Origin: CAYPYI01 sp964415085
GTDB lineage: Bacteria; Bacillota; Clostridia; Tissierellales; Tissierellaceae
Length of the DNA stretch: 31,482 nt
Direction: 5' to 3'
Assembly: GCA_964415085.1 (NCBI GenBank)
Contig: CAYPYI010000012.1
Span: forward strand, 1 to 31,482
The position numbers and the translations under genes were made by a program. Under the pieces are notes generated by a model, which did not search any database, was not told the origin of the DNA, and saw only the letters and a program-made list of their open reading frames with translations. How positions within the stretch are numbered: the stretch's first letter is position 1; each line of letters starts with the position of its first letter. Shown here piece after piece: positions 17,461-24,382 of this stretch.

Positions 17461-17488
17461 AAAAAAAACCTTCTTTAAAAGAAGGTAA
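17461..17488 (-). terminator. Riboswitch-associated intrinsic terminator (attenuator)
   Basis: The hairpin CCTTCTTTTAAAGAAGG is followed by eight T on the minus strand, between the cobalamin riboswitch and the TrmO-like gene. Upstream GAGGTAA (near 17498-17504) can pair with TTACCTTC of the terminator's left arm, giving a mutually exclusive antiterminator. With B12 bound, transcription should stop here. Confidence 0.85.
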
Positions 17489-17514
17489 TAAACATTGTTA
17501 CCTCTTTATCTTCC

Positions 17515-17690
17515 GTAAAGATTTGGTACTTTAAATAGGCAGTATTCTGACTTAAGCATAACATTTACTTCACCTTCCCAGTTTCCCAGTGGTTTTAGAA
17601 ATAAACTAGCTATTACAGCGGCGGGACCGTGTGAGAATTTCACTCAACTTCCTTTTAATAATTTATAAACAATTAACCTAAAATATTCAC
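17515..17690 (-). promoter_or_regulatory. Cobalamin (B12) riboswitch
   Basis: Read on the minus strand, the conserved elements occur in order: GTGAAATTCTCACACGG (the GTGAAAATC-type hairpin), GGTCCCGCCGCTGTAA (usual GGTCCCGCCACTGTAA), CCACTGGGAAACTGGGAAGG, ATGCTTAAGTCAGAATACTGCC (the B12 box), and weak P1 pairing between TTAGGT and ACCAAA. A terminator follows. The family is one of the most recognisable RNAs, so the call is secure although the box is slightly divergent. It controls the TrmO-like gene and the Opp/Nik-type importer, predicting B12-repressed uptake of cobalt, a corrinoid or a related ligand. Confidence 0.93.
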
Positions 17691-17702
17691 TTTTCAATAT
17701 TA

Positions 17703-17730
17703 AGTATATATAATCTTTATTTAAAGTCAA
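17703..17730 (-). promoter_or_regulatory. Promoter of the cobalamin-riboswitch operon
   Basis: On the minus strand TTGACT (17730-17725), a 16-base spacer and TATACT (17708-17703) are close to the housekeeping consensus. Transcription should start near 17696, just ahead of the riboswitch. The -35 box overlaps the stop codon of the upstream ABC ATPase gene. Confidence 0.75.
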
Positions 17731-18314
17731 CAACAATTAATAACATTTGCCCAAAACAAATTTATTTCTTTCTCATTATGTGTTGTAAATACTACTGTTT
17801 TATCTAATAATTTATTTTTAACATAATTTATAGTTAAATTATAATTAAATTCATCTAGTTCTTTAAATGGCTCATCTAATATAAAAATATCTGCATCATA
17901 TAGAACACATCTTAAAATTGCTATTCTCCNNNNNNNNNNTTGTTTCATACCTCCACTTAATTGGTATACTTTCTTGTTCATATCTATATCTAGTCCTATT
18001 TTTTTTAATTCCAACTCTATATATGAATCTGATAAATTTTCCTTCTGGACAAAATTTATATTATCTTTTATGCTGTAATTCTCAAGTAGTCTATTCTCTT
18101 GAAAGCATATAGATATACTTTTATCATCCATACCTTCAATATCTCCAGAATATTCAGATTCAAGGCCAGATAATATTCTTAAAAGTGTAGTTTTCCCACT
18201 TCCTGATTGTCCTATTACCGCATTATATCTATTATTTAAGATTGTTGTATTATAATTTTTAAATATTATTAAATTATCATATCCAAAATTAAGATTTTTT
18301 ACTTTTATATCCAT
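17727..18314 (-). CDS. ABC transporter ATP-binding protein (TauB/SsuB-like), contains assembly gap
   Basis: A compact ABC ATPase of about 195 residues for the small importer formed with the two upstream genes. Walker A is GQSGSGKTT, the signature LSGGMKQ runs into the N placeholder, Walker B is IFILDEPFKELD and the switch is FTTHNEKEI. The frame is preserved only if the true gap is 1 base or 1 plus a multiple of 3. A single A would give CAA AGG AGA, reading KQRRIAI, which is the normal continuation. The protein is shorter than the usual 240-260 residues and lacks a C-terminal extension. It follows the permease gene without a gap. Confidence 0.83.
   Translation of the reverse strand: MDIKVKNLNFGYDNLIIFKNYNTTILNNRYNAVIGQSGSGKTTLLRILSGLESEYSGDIEGMDDKSISICFQENRLLENYSIKDNINFVQKENLSDSYIELELKKIGLDIDMNKKVYQLSGGMKQXXXXRIAILRCVLYDADIFILDEPFKELDEFNYNLTINYVKNKLLDKTVVFTTHNEKEINLFWANVINCC
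17930..17939. other. Assembly gap (10 N) inside an ABC ATPase signature
   Basis: Ten N act as a placeholder of unknown length. The flanking coding sequence fits together if about one base is missing, so the real gap is probably tiny and not an inserted element. Confidence 0.9.
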
Positions 18315-19055
18315 TTATCTCACCCTTAAAAGTAATTTAGTAATTATTCTTTCACATACTTTTGATAATAATATTATTGTAATAGTCCAGGCAAATAAAT
18401 CTTGTGTATCTAAATAAAGTTTTGAGTAATATATATTTTCTCCAATTGAATTTTTTACAAGTGCAATAACTTCTGCAGAAACTCCTGATTTAAACGCAAG
18501 CCCTGTCGATAATACAATACTTGGATATAAAAACTCTCTTAATTTATCTAAATATACAAATTTTATAATCTTTTTCTTATCTACATTAAATACTTTACTT
18601 AATTCTAAAATTTTAATATCAACATTCATCAAACCTTCATAGGCACTAAAATAAATAGTAGGTACTACAATTAACATAACAACAATAATAGGTAAACTTT
18701 TAGATGTAAACCATACCAATAATATTATAACAATAGATGCTATTGGTGTGGATTTAATAATGTTAATTGGCATTATTATTATTTCTTTTAATAGAATACT
18801 TTTATAGGATACTATCGCAAGAGCTAAGCCCAAAATAATTCCCAAAATAAGTCCCAAACCTATATTAAATATTGAATTCATTATGCTTAAATAGAACTCT
18901 TTAACAAATAGTAAATTAAATAAAGCTTTTATTACAGAAAAAGGGTCTGGAAATAAGATAGGGTTATTGATAACCCTACCTAATATACTCCAGACAATTA
19001 TCCAAAATAAAAAACTATAAATTTTTAATTTATTTTTTATAATAGAATCCTTCAT
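18315..19055 (-). CDS. ABC transporter permease (TauC/SsuC-like)
   Basis: A 246-residue membrane protein with about six helices. Features typical of the TauC/SsuC/ThiX permeases are the NSIFNIGLGLILGIILGLALA block, IIKSTPIASIVIILLVWF, the EAA region LELSKVFNVDKKKIIKFVYL and STGLAFKSGVSAEVIAL. The start is taken at ATG 19055, 10 bases after GGAGG. An upstream in-frame TTG (19073) overlaps that ribosome site and the binding-protein gene. It should form the channel for the NMT1-like binding protein upstream. Confidence 0.87.
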   Translation of the reverse strand: MKDSIIKNKLKIYSFLFWIIVWSILGRVINNPILFPDPFSVIKALFNLLFVKEFYLSIMNSIFNIGLGLILGIILGLALAIVSYKSILLKEIIIMPINIIKSTPIASIVIILLVWFTSKSLPIIVVMLIVVPTIYFSAYEGLMNVDIKILELSKVFNVDKKKIIKFVYLDKLREFLYPSIVLSTGLAFKSGVSAEVIALVKNSIGENIYYSKLYLDTQDLFAWTITIILLSKVCERIITKLLLRVR

Positions 19056-20043
19056 CAGGTAATTTACCTCCAACTAACTTTGGCTCGAACTCGTATAATT
19101 TTTCTAAATATTTACTTACTGCTTCTTGCATATCAGAACCATCTATATATTGCATATTAATATTAGGTATAGATTTTTCTCCTAATCCTTCTGGTACAAT
19201 TTCAAAATCTTCAACAATCTTAGAAACCTCTGCAACATTTTCATTTGCAAAATTAATTGACTTTTCATACTCTTCTAAAAACTTATCGAAAACTTCTTTA
19301 TTATTATCAATAAATTCTTTTCTTGCCACTAATACACCTGTTACTTGTGGTGAGTTATTAATTTTTTCCCATTCATCCGCCATATCGAATACTCTTCTTA
19401 CATTTTCATTTTTCATTGATACAACACTTACAAAAGGCTCTGGTATCATTGCAATTATATTTTCTTCCTTATTCAAAATAGCTGCTATCTCACTTGCCTC
19501 TTGCTTAAATTCGATATTAACATTTTCTAAGTTATTCTCTTTTATAAATGAGTTCAATACACCCTCAGGTGTAGTACCTTTTCCTAATGTATATATTGTT
19601 TTTCCTTCTAAATCATTTATATCTTTTATATTGTCGGAATTTTCAACTATATATAATACTCCTAAAGTATTTACAGATGCTACTTGTATTTCTCCTTCAG
19701 TTTTATTATATAAAACAGATGCTAAATTAGCAGGTACTGCTGCAATATCAATCTCACCTTTTGTAAGTCCCGCTACAATCTCTTCAGGCATATTATACAT
19801 TTCAAAATCAATATCAAAATCATCTGTTTCTTCTTCATCTACTAATTTAGCTAGACCAATAGTTGTTGCACCTTTTAATCCAGCAACATTAATGTCAACT
19901 TTCTCTAACTTCTCTTCTACTTTTTCTACTTCATTTTCAATTTTTTCTTCTGCCTTGTTAGCATCATTACTACTACATGCTGCTAAAGATAATACCAAAG
20001 CAAATGTCATAAATAATAATAAATGTTTTCTGTTTAGTTTCAA
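19030..20043 (-). CDS. ABC transporter substrate-binding lipoprotein (TauA/NMT1-like)
   Basis: A 337-residue lipoprotein with signal helix and lipobox SLAAC (about residue 23), an acidic coiled linker (EKIENEVEKVEEKLEKV), then an NMT1/TauA-type fold: INVAGLKGATTIGLAKL, YNMPEEIVAGLTKGEIDIAAVPANLAS and LGKGTTPEGVLNSFI. Related proteins bind sulfonates, thiamine precursors or other small ligands. No substrate can be assigned. TTG 20043 is chosen for the GGGGAGAT 4 bases upstream. It heads a three-gene operon (binding protein, permease, ATPase) with its own promoter and lies directly upstream of the riboswitch operon. Confidence 0.85.
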   Translation of the reverse strand: MKLNRKHLLLFMTFALVLSLAACSSNDANKAEEKIENEVEKVEEKLEKVDINVAGLKGATTIGLAKLVDEEETDDFDIDFEMYNMPEEIVAGLTKGEIDIAAVPANLASVLYNKTEGEIQVASVNTLGVLYIVENSDNIKDINDLEGKTIYTLGKGTTPEGVLNSFIKENNLENVNIEFKQEASEIAAILNKEENIIAMIPEPFVSVVSMKNENVRRVFDMADEWEKINNSPQVTGVLVARKEFIDNNKEVFDKFLEEYEKSINFANENVAEVSKIVEDFEIVPEGLGEKSIPNINMQYIDGSDMQEAVSKYLEKLYEFEPKLVGGKLPDEGFYYKK

Positions 20044-20071
20044 CTCTATCTCCCCTTTTTTTTATATTCTA

Positions 20072-20080
20072 ATTATATCA
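20072..20080 (-). promoter_or_regulatory. Extended -10 promoter of the TauABC-like operon
   Basis: On the minus strand TGATATAAT combines a consensus TATAAT (20077-20072) with the TGn extension. The -35 position (TTTAGA) is weak, as is common for extended -10 promoters. It lies 29 bases before the TTG start. Confidence 0.6.
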
Positions 20081-20126
20081 CATGAATTGTACATTCTAAA
20101 ATAATGTTAAACTTCTTATTTTCGCA

Positions 20127-20153
20127 CAAAAAAAGCATGTATTAAAACATGCT
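20127..20153 (-). terminator. Terminator after the ArsC/Spx-like gene
   Basis: The stem AGCATGT/ACATGCT with a 6-base loop is followed by TTTTTTT on the minus strand. The hairpin overlaps the stop codon of the ArsC/Spx-like gene. Confidence 0.85.
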
Positions 20154-20508
20154 AATCTAATAGTTCTTCCCACTCTTTTTCTTTAAATGCTACATAAACC
20201 TTATTCTCAGTTACTAGAATAGGTCTTTTAACTAACATACCATCAGTTGCTAATAATTCTATTTTTTCTTGATCTGACATTAAATCTAAAGTATCTTTTA
20301 GATTAAGCTCTCTATATTTCATTCCACTTGTATTAAAAAATCTCCTAACTGGTAAACCACTTTTATTAATCCAATTTTTTAACTCCTCAACAGTTGGATT
20401 GTTAAGCTTTATATCACGTTCTTTATAATCAATATTGTTTTCATCTAGCCAATTTCTAGCCTTTTTACAAGTACTACATTTAGGATAACAAACAAATAAA
20501 TTTTCCAT
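20152..20508 (-). CDS. ArsC/Spx-family thioredoxin-fold protein
   Basis: A 118-residue ArsC-family protein with the N-terminal redox motif Cys11-Ser-Thr-Cys14 (YPKCSTCKKARNWL), the ERDI segment, FNTSGMKYRELNLK, and the C-terminal GMLVKRPILV with cis-Pro. The CxxC arrangement and length fit the arsenate-reductase-like/Spx/MgsR group. No arsenic genes lie nearby, so arsenate reduction is not supported by context, and a regulatory or thiol-reductase role is equally possible. Confidence 0.85.
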   Translation of the reverse strand: MENLFVCYPKCSTCKKARNWLDENNIDYKERDIKLNNPTVEELKNWINKSGLPVRRFFNTSGMKYRELNLKDTLDLMSDQEKIELLATDGMLVKRPILVTENKVYVAFKEKEWEELLD

Positions 20509-20550
20509 ACTAATTCCCCCTTAAAAAAATTATACCCAATTTATTATATT

Positions 20551-21201
20551 TTATTTATCTAATAATATTATTCCATTTACTATTCCTTCTACTATTTTCT
20601 TTTGGTAATCATCACTATTTAAAAGTTCTGCTTCTTTTCTATTTGATAAAAATCCGGTCTCTATGATAAAACTTGGCATTTTAGTCTTATTTAAAACTAT
20701 TAAATCTTCTCTTTCAATAATCCCCTTATCATTAGCATTTGTAGTTTTCAATATTTCTCTTAAAAAATGATCTGCAACTATACTGTTATTATAACCTGGA
20801 TAATATAAGACTTGTATGCCATTGACATTTTCTTTGTTTTCAACAGCATTACAATGAATACTTATATACATACTTGCATTTTTATCATTTGCAATTTGAG
20901 CTCTGTCTATATTTTCAACATATGTATCATCTTTCCTTATCATTGTAACTTTAAACCCTTTTTTCTTTAAACTTTTTTCTAAATCTAATGCCAGTTTAAG
21001 AGCTATATCCTTCTCATATATCCCATTTACGCCTATAGTTCCTGGATCATTGTCCCCATGACCTGCATCTAATACAATATGACGAGTTAAATTATAATCA
21101 GATATGGTTCTTTTATTTATAATTATTTGCATTATAAATAATATTAAAAATAATATTAAAATAGTAAAAATTAAAAATCTAAACTTATTCTTTACCTTCA
21201 T
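20551..21201 (-). CDS. Membrane-anchored N-acetylmuramoyl-L-alanine amidase (Amidase_3)
   Basis: A 216-residue zinc amidase that cuts the bond between N-acetylmuramic acid and the peptide stem of peptidoglycan. An N-terminal helix (about 8-28) anchors or exports it. Zinc ligands are His48 (LDAGHGDNDPG), Glu63 (GIYEKDIAL) and His116 (ISIHCNA), with the catalytic Glu181 in FIIETGFLSNRKE. The size and single anchor resemble CwlD, the spore-cortex amidase, but the CwlD-specific segments are not clear enough to name it. ATG 21201 has AAGGGAG upstream. Confidence 0.87.
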   Translation of the reverse strand: MKVKNKFRFLIFTILILFLILFIMQIIINKRTISDYNLTRHIVLDAGHGDNDPGTIGVNGIYEKDIALKLALDLEKSLKKKGFKVTMIRKDDTYVENIDRAQIANDKNASMYISIHCNAVENKENVNGIQVLYYPGYNNSIVADHFLREILKTTNANDKGIIEREDLIVLNKTKMPSFIIETGFLSNRKEAELLNSDDYQKKIVEGIVNGIILLDK

Positions 21202-21263
21202 AAGAAAATCTCCCTTTTATATACTTTATATTAATTATATACAAGGAAGATTAATAGTTACTA

Positions 21264-21285
21264 AATAAAGTATTAATACTTTATT
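21264..21285. repeat. 22-base perfect palindrome
   Basis: Arms AATAAAGTATT and AATACTTTATT lie between the amidase promoter region and the end of the hemolysin-III gene. It could be a weak terminator of the latter (no T run follows on the minus strand) or an operator for the amidase gene. Confidence 0.45.
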
Positions 21286-21289
21286 AACT

Positions 21290-21946
21290 TTATAAAAATT
21301 TTATTATACCAATGTTCATTGACATGGAACCTAAAAGTATGAATATATGCCATATAAAATGATTAAATTTTATTTTCTTATTACTATAAAAAAATACACC
21401 TACGGAATAAAATATTCCACCAAGTAATATATAGCTAAAAAACTTTAATCCTATATTTATAATCATTTCTTTAATAAAAAATACACTTATCCAACCCATT
21501 AGTAAATAAAGAACTAAAGATGCAACTTCCATCTTATTAAATTTACTTTTAAAAAAAGTATAAACTTTCATTACTATACCTGATATAGCAAGTATCCAAA
21601 CCAAAGTTAACATTACAAAACCAAGGTTACTTTTAAAGCTTAATAAGGCTATTGGAGTATATGTTCCCGCTATACATAAAAATATTGCACAATGATCTAG
21701 AAGTCTCAAATACTTCTTTACTCTTTCATTTCTAATCCCATGATATAGTGTTGATGATAAAAACATTAAAGTTAAGCATATTCCATAAACACTAAAGCCG
21801 ACCAATCTAATAACACTTTTATCTACAACTGCTTTATATATTAAATAAATTAAAGATACTAATGATAGCACTATCCCTAATGCATGAGTTATAGTATTTA
21901 AAAATTCTTCTTTTTTTGTATATCTTGGCGCCAACTTATTTTCCAT
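21290..21946 (-). CDS. Hemolysin III / PAQR-family membrane protein
   Basis: A 218-residue seven-helix protein. The PAQR signatures are present: EEFLNTITHALGI near the N-terminus, SSTLYHGIRN after the second or third helix, LLDHCAIFLCIAGTYTPIAL, and the closing FNHFIWHIFILLGSM with its His residues. These His, Asp and Ser positions are proposed to bind zinc in the superfamily. Despite the hemolysin name, the physiological role of most bacterial members is unclear. It sits alone between two unrelated genes. Confidence 0.9.
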   Translation of the reverse strand: MENKLAPRYTKKEEFLNTITHALGIVLSLVSLIYLIYKAVVDKSVIRLVGFSVYGICLTLMFLSSTLYHGIRNERVKKYLRLLDHCAIFLCIAGTYTPIALLSFKSNLGFVMLTLVWILAISGIVMKVYTFFKSKFNKMEVASLVLYLLMGWISVFFIKEMIINIGLKFFSYILLGGIFYSVGVFFYSNKKIKFNHFIWHIFILLGSMSMNIGIIKFL

Positions 21947-21987
21947 AATTTATTCCCCCTTGGTAATAAATTATATCATATAATCAT

Positions 21988-22017
21988 TAAAAGCTTTAGT
22001 ATTTTTACCTACTAAAG
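21988..22017 (-). terminator. Terminator after the VanZ-family gene
   Basis: The stem CTTTAGTA/TACTAAAG with an 8-base loop is followed by CTTTTAA on the minus strand. The T run is short, so termination may be partial. Confidence 0.5.
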
Positions 22018-22024
22018 TAATAAG

Positions 22025-22630
22025 TTAAAATTTATATATAAATTTAGCAAGTAAGAACTCATCATATAAAAAGAATCTTACAAGCATATATATTATAAAT
22101 ATACGTATAGGATTTATCTGAACTTGTAATTTTTTTATTAATAATTGTAATTTATCTATTTTCTTAAACAAAATTAAAAACACCTTATAAATTATATATC
22201 CTATCAAACAACCCAATGTATTCATTATTAGATCATCTATATCGCTGGCTCTAAAATTAAATAGTTGAAAAAATTCAATTATAAATGAAAATATAAATCC
22301 TGTAAATACAGTCTTTTTAAGATTATAACCATCCCATAAAATAGCTAATAAAAATCCTAAAGGAATAAACATAAAAACATTTAAAATATAACCAATTGTA
22401 TTTATTTCTTCAGAGAAAGGTTTTAAATTTATATTTCTCATTGTAAAACCGTATCTGTTAATATCATAAATTACACCAGGTGATGTTACAGTTAATACTA
22501 AATATAAATATATCATAAATAATATAATTCCTAATTTATTTTTCGTGTTATTATTATCTCTTTTTATTATTATGATATAAGAAATTAAAAATATAATTAT
22601 CTTATATATTAAAAATAAATATTCTTTCAC
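22025..22630 (-). CDS. VanZ-family membrane protein
   Basis: A 201-residue membrane protein with about five helices and the VanZ signatures NVFMFIPLGFLLAILW, FSFIIEFFQLF, and ASDIDDLIMNTLGCLIGY. In enterococci VanZ gives low-level teicoplanin resistance, and LetG and other relatives lie scattered in Firmicutes. Here there are no van genes nearby, so a resistance role is not implied. GTG 22630 is supported by AAAGGAGAGG upstream. It is divergent from the ArdC/ImmA-like gene. Confidence 0.85.
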   Translation of the reverse strand: MKEYLFLIYKIIIFLISYIIIIKRDNNNTKNKLGIILFMIYLYLVLTVTSPGVIYDINRYGFTMRNINLKPFSEEINTIGYILNVFMFIPLGFLLAILWDGYNLKKTVFTGFIFSFIIEFFQLFNFRASDIDDLIMNTLGCLIGYIIYKVFLILFKKIDKLQLLIKKLQVQINPIRIFIIYMLVRFFLYDEFLLAKFIYKF

Positions 22631-22713
22631 ATTTACCTCTCCTTTTATTCTATCTTATTAAATATTATCCTATAATTATTTATTAAGATTTAACTATTTA
22701 TTAATTATTTCTT

Positions 22714-22736
22714 AATAAAGGGATCTTTATTATACT
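22714..22736 (+). promoter_or_regulatory. Possible operator/promoter of the ArdC/ImmA-like gene
   Basis: The inverted repeat AATAAAG-ggat-CTTTATT (22714-22731) runs into a TATACT -10 element (22731-22736) about 30 bases upstream of the plus-strand start. The -35 region is poor, so a regulator binding the repeat could control access. No regulator gene is evident beside it. Confidence 0.4.
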
Positions 22737-22766
22737 TTCGTAATAATTAATAAAGGAGGAATTTAT

Positions 22767-23675
22767 ATGAAACATAAAAATAAAAAATCAATAGAGTGTT
22801 TATTTAATATAATTTCAAAAGGTGTAAAGGATGTTTATAAAACAGAAAACTGGAAAAATCACTTAAAAACTATTTCTAAATTTTATAACTATAGTGAAAG
22901 AAATATATTATTGATTCATTTACAATGCCCTAATGCTAGTTTAGTATGTGGATTTAAAAAATGGGAAAAAGAATTTAATAGACATGTAAAAAAAAATGAA
23001 AAAGCTATAAAAATTTTAATACCTGTAAAATATAATAATTCTATTGATAAAAAAAATAGTCTCGATGACAGTGATGATGATATTTTAGAAAAGAAAAAAT
23101 TATGTAATAAAATTTTATATTACAAATATGCAAATGTTTTCGATATTTCTCAAACAGAAGGAGATGAATTAGATCTTTTTAAAATAAAAGAATTAGAAGG
23201 TCGTGTTAGAAATAATGATAATTTAATAAAAACTATATGTAACATAGCTTCTTTAAATAATACACAAATAACTTTCGAAACCTTTAATAGTTCTAAAAAT
23301 ATTAAAGGTTATTATTCTCTAAGAGAAAATAAAATTGTAGTTAGTAATAATATGTCAGAACTACAGACTATTAAAACATTAATACATGAACTGGCACATA
23401 GCATAGTCCATAATCCAAAGTTAAACCCTAGTGTAAATTTTTCAGATATACCTAAGCTAGAAATACAAGCTGAAAGTATTGCCCTTATAGTTTTATATTT
23501 TTTAGGATATGATACTTCTAGTTATAGTTTTAAATACATTGCATCTTGGGCAAAAAATAAAACTGATAACCTTCTTCTTAATAATCTTGAGGAAATTAAA
23601 GAAATATCAAAATTTATTATAAATCAGTTATCTGATTTTAATACAAGCTATTTACTAAATGATTATATTGAGTAG
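22767..23675 (+). CDS. ArdC-like ssDNA-binding plus ImmA/IrrE-like metallopeptidase fusion
   Basis: A 302-residue two-domain protein, the first gene on the plus strand. Residues about 15-95 match the ArdC N-terminal pattern: W..HL...SKFYNYSERN.LLIHLQCPNASLVCGFKKW, then KNEKAIKILIPV. After a Lys/Asp-rich linker, residues about 150-260 form a zinc-peptidase domain with HELAH (inside KTLIHELAHSIVHN) and a downstream Glu in EIQAESIAL as likely third ligand. This architecture is common on plasmids and integrative conjugative elements, where ArdC-type proteins protect incoming DNA from restriction. AAAGGAGGA lies 8 bases before ATG. No other transfer genes are visible, so it is an isolated accessory gene or a remnant. 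Confidence 0.8.
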   Translation: MKHKNKKSIECLFNIISKGVKDVYKTENWKNHLKTISKFYNYSERNILLIHLQCPNASLVCGFKKWEKEFNRHVKKNEKAIKILIPVKYNNSIDKKNSLDDSDDDILEKKKLCNKILYYKYANVFDISQTEGDELDLFKIKELEGRVRNNDNLIKTICNIASLNNTQITFETFNSSKNIKGYYSLRENKIVVSNNMSELQTIKTLIHELAHSIVHNPKLNPSVNFSDIPKLEIQAESIALIVLYFLGYDTSSYSFKYIASWAKNKTDNLLLNNLEEIKEISKFIINQLSDFNTSYLLNDYIE

Positions 23676-23688
23676 CTATTATTTCACC

Positions 23689-23817
23689 TTAATCATAAGA
23701 TATAGAAATTCTTTCTTCAATTTCTTCAGCTGTAAGAGAAGTTAGCCCTTCTAAATAAAGATTTATTAAAGATAATAGTTCCCTGTACTTTTCATCTAAT
23801 ATATTATATATACTGAT
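23689..23817 (-). CDS. Candidate small protein with a non-standard start
   Basis: A minus-strand frame of 40-42 residues ending ...YRELLSLINLYLEGLTS, LTAEEIEERISISYD, preceded by an ideal AAGGAGG (23829-23823). No ATG, GTG or TTG occurs in frame. ATC (23817) lies 5 bases after the ribosome site and ATA (23811) 11 bases after. The composition looks like a real helical peptide, but I recognise no family. It may be a broken gene whose start codon has mutated, or a start the usual rules miss. It is convergent with the end of the ArdC/ImmA-like gene. Confidence 0.35.
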   Translation of the reverse strand: MSIYNILDEKYRELLSLINLYLEGLTSLTAEEIEERISISYD

Positions 23818-23865
23818 TCTATCCTCCTTATATTATATGTTATTTAAATATTTATACATTTTAAA

Positions 23866-23889
23866 ATCATTAAAACATGTTTTAATGAT
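23866..23889. repeat. 24-base perfect palindrome between divergent small genes
   Basis: Arm ATCATTAAAACA (23866-23877) is followed without spacer by its exact complement. It lies between the minus-strand small frame and the plus-strand 23922 gene. On the plus strand a TATAAT (23889-23894) begins at its last base, and on the minus strand a TATAAA lies about 17 bases beyond it. It would occlude the -35 regions of both directions, as an operator of a dimeric regulator would. Confidence 0.6.
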
Positions 23890-23921
23890 ATAATGATATA
23901 TAAAAAAAGAGGTGATAAATT

Positions 23922-24329
23922 ATATCTACGAAAAAGAAATACTTTATAATCCTTATTTTATTATTAATATTAACTGTTTTACTATATCAAAGACTAGAGC
24001 CTAAAAAATTTAATTCCTTTTATAATTCAGATAAAGATAATTTAAATATCAATATTATAAACCCTAATTTTGAAAAACTTACTTTAAACCAGAAAGATAA
24101 GGATATTTTTATAGATTTACTAAATAAACAAGATTATTACTACAAAAATAAAGTAAATCAAGTTATTGAGGGTTCATTGTATCTCATCGAATTAGAACAA
24201 GAAAATGCATATAAAACTTTTACTATTTCCGATAAGCATGAATTAATCTTTGACAATTATATATACAGAATTGATAGCGGCTATGAAATACTATTATTTT
24301 TAGAGACTCTAAATAATAAAGAAGTGTGA
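23922..24329 (+). CDS. Small membrane-anchored protein of unknown function with apparent ATA start
   Basis: A 135-residue frame: start STKKKYFIILILLLILTVLLYQ (short charged N-terminus, one membrane helix at about 7-23), then an Asn/Asp/Lys-rich extracytoplasmic domain of about 110 residues. A good AGAGGTGAT site lies 6 bases before ATA 23922, with no ATG, GTG or TTG possible near it. The stop codon is inside a strong terminator. The intact frame, sensible topology, ribosome site and terminator support a real gene despite the odd start; ATG to ATA mutation is the alternative. I do not recognise the family. Conventional gene finders would miss or shorten it. Confidence 0.6.
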   Translation: MSTKKKYFIILILLLILTVLLYQRLEPKKFNSFYNSDKDNLNINIINPNFEKLTLNQKDKDIFIDLLNKQDYYYKNKVNQVIEGSLYLIELEQENAYKTFTISDKHELIFDNYIYRIDSGYEILLFLETLNNKEV

Positions 24330-24352
24330 TATATAAATATTCACACTTCTTT
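24318..24352. terminator. Bidirectional terminator between convergent genes
   Basis: The stem AAAGAAGTGTGA/TCACACTTCTTT has an 11-base loop and T runs on both strands. It serves the plus-strand 23922 gene (whose stop codon is in the stem) and the minus-strand cyclodeaminase-family gene. Confidence 0.85.
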
Positions 24353-24382
24353 TTATTATAAATATAATTTTTATACATAGAT

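Noticed and set aside
17515..17690. TPP or other riboswitch upstream of the TauABC-like operon or in this leader.
   Set aside because: The leader has the cobalamin boxes and no TPP box. The region 20044-20126 upstream of the TauABC-like binding protein holds only a promoter and the preceding terminator.
20152..20508. Arsenate resistance gene arsC.
   Set aside because: Only the general CxxC fold fits. There are no arsB, arsR or acr3-like neighbours, so a specific arsenic role is not supported.
22025..22630. Glycopeptide-resistance locus (vanZ).
   Set aside because: The VanZ domain is present but no vanA, vanH or vanX genes lie nearby; solitary VanZ proteins are common in Firmicutes.
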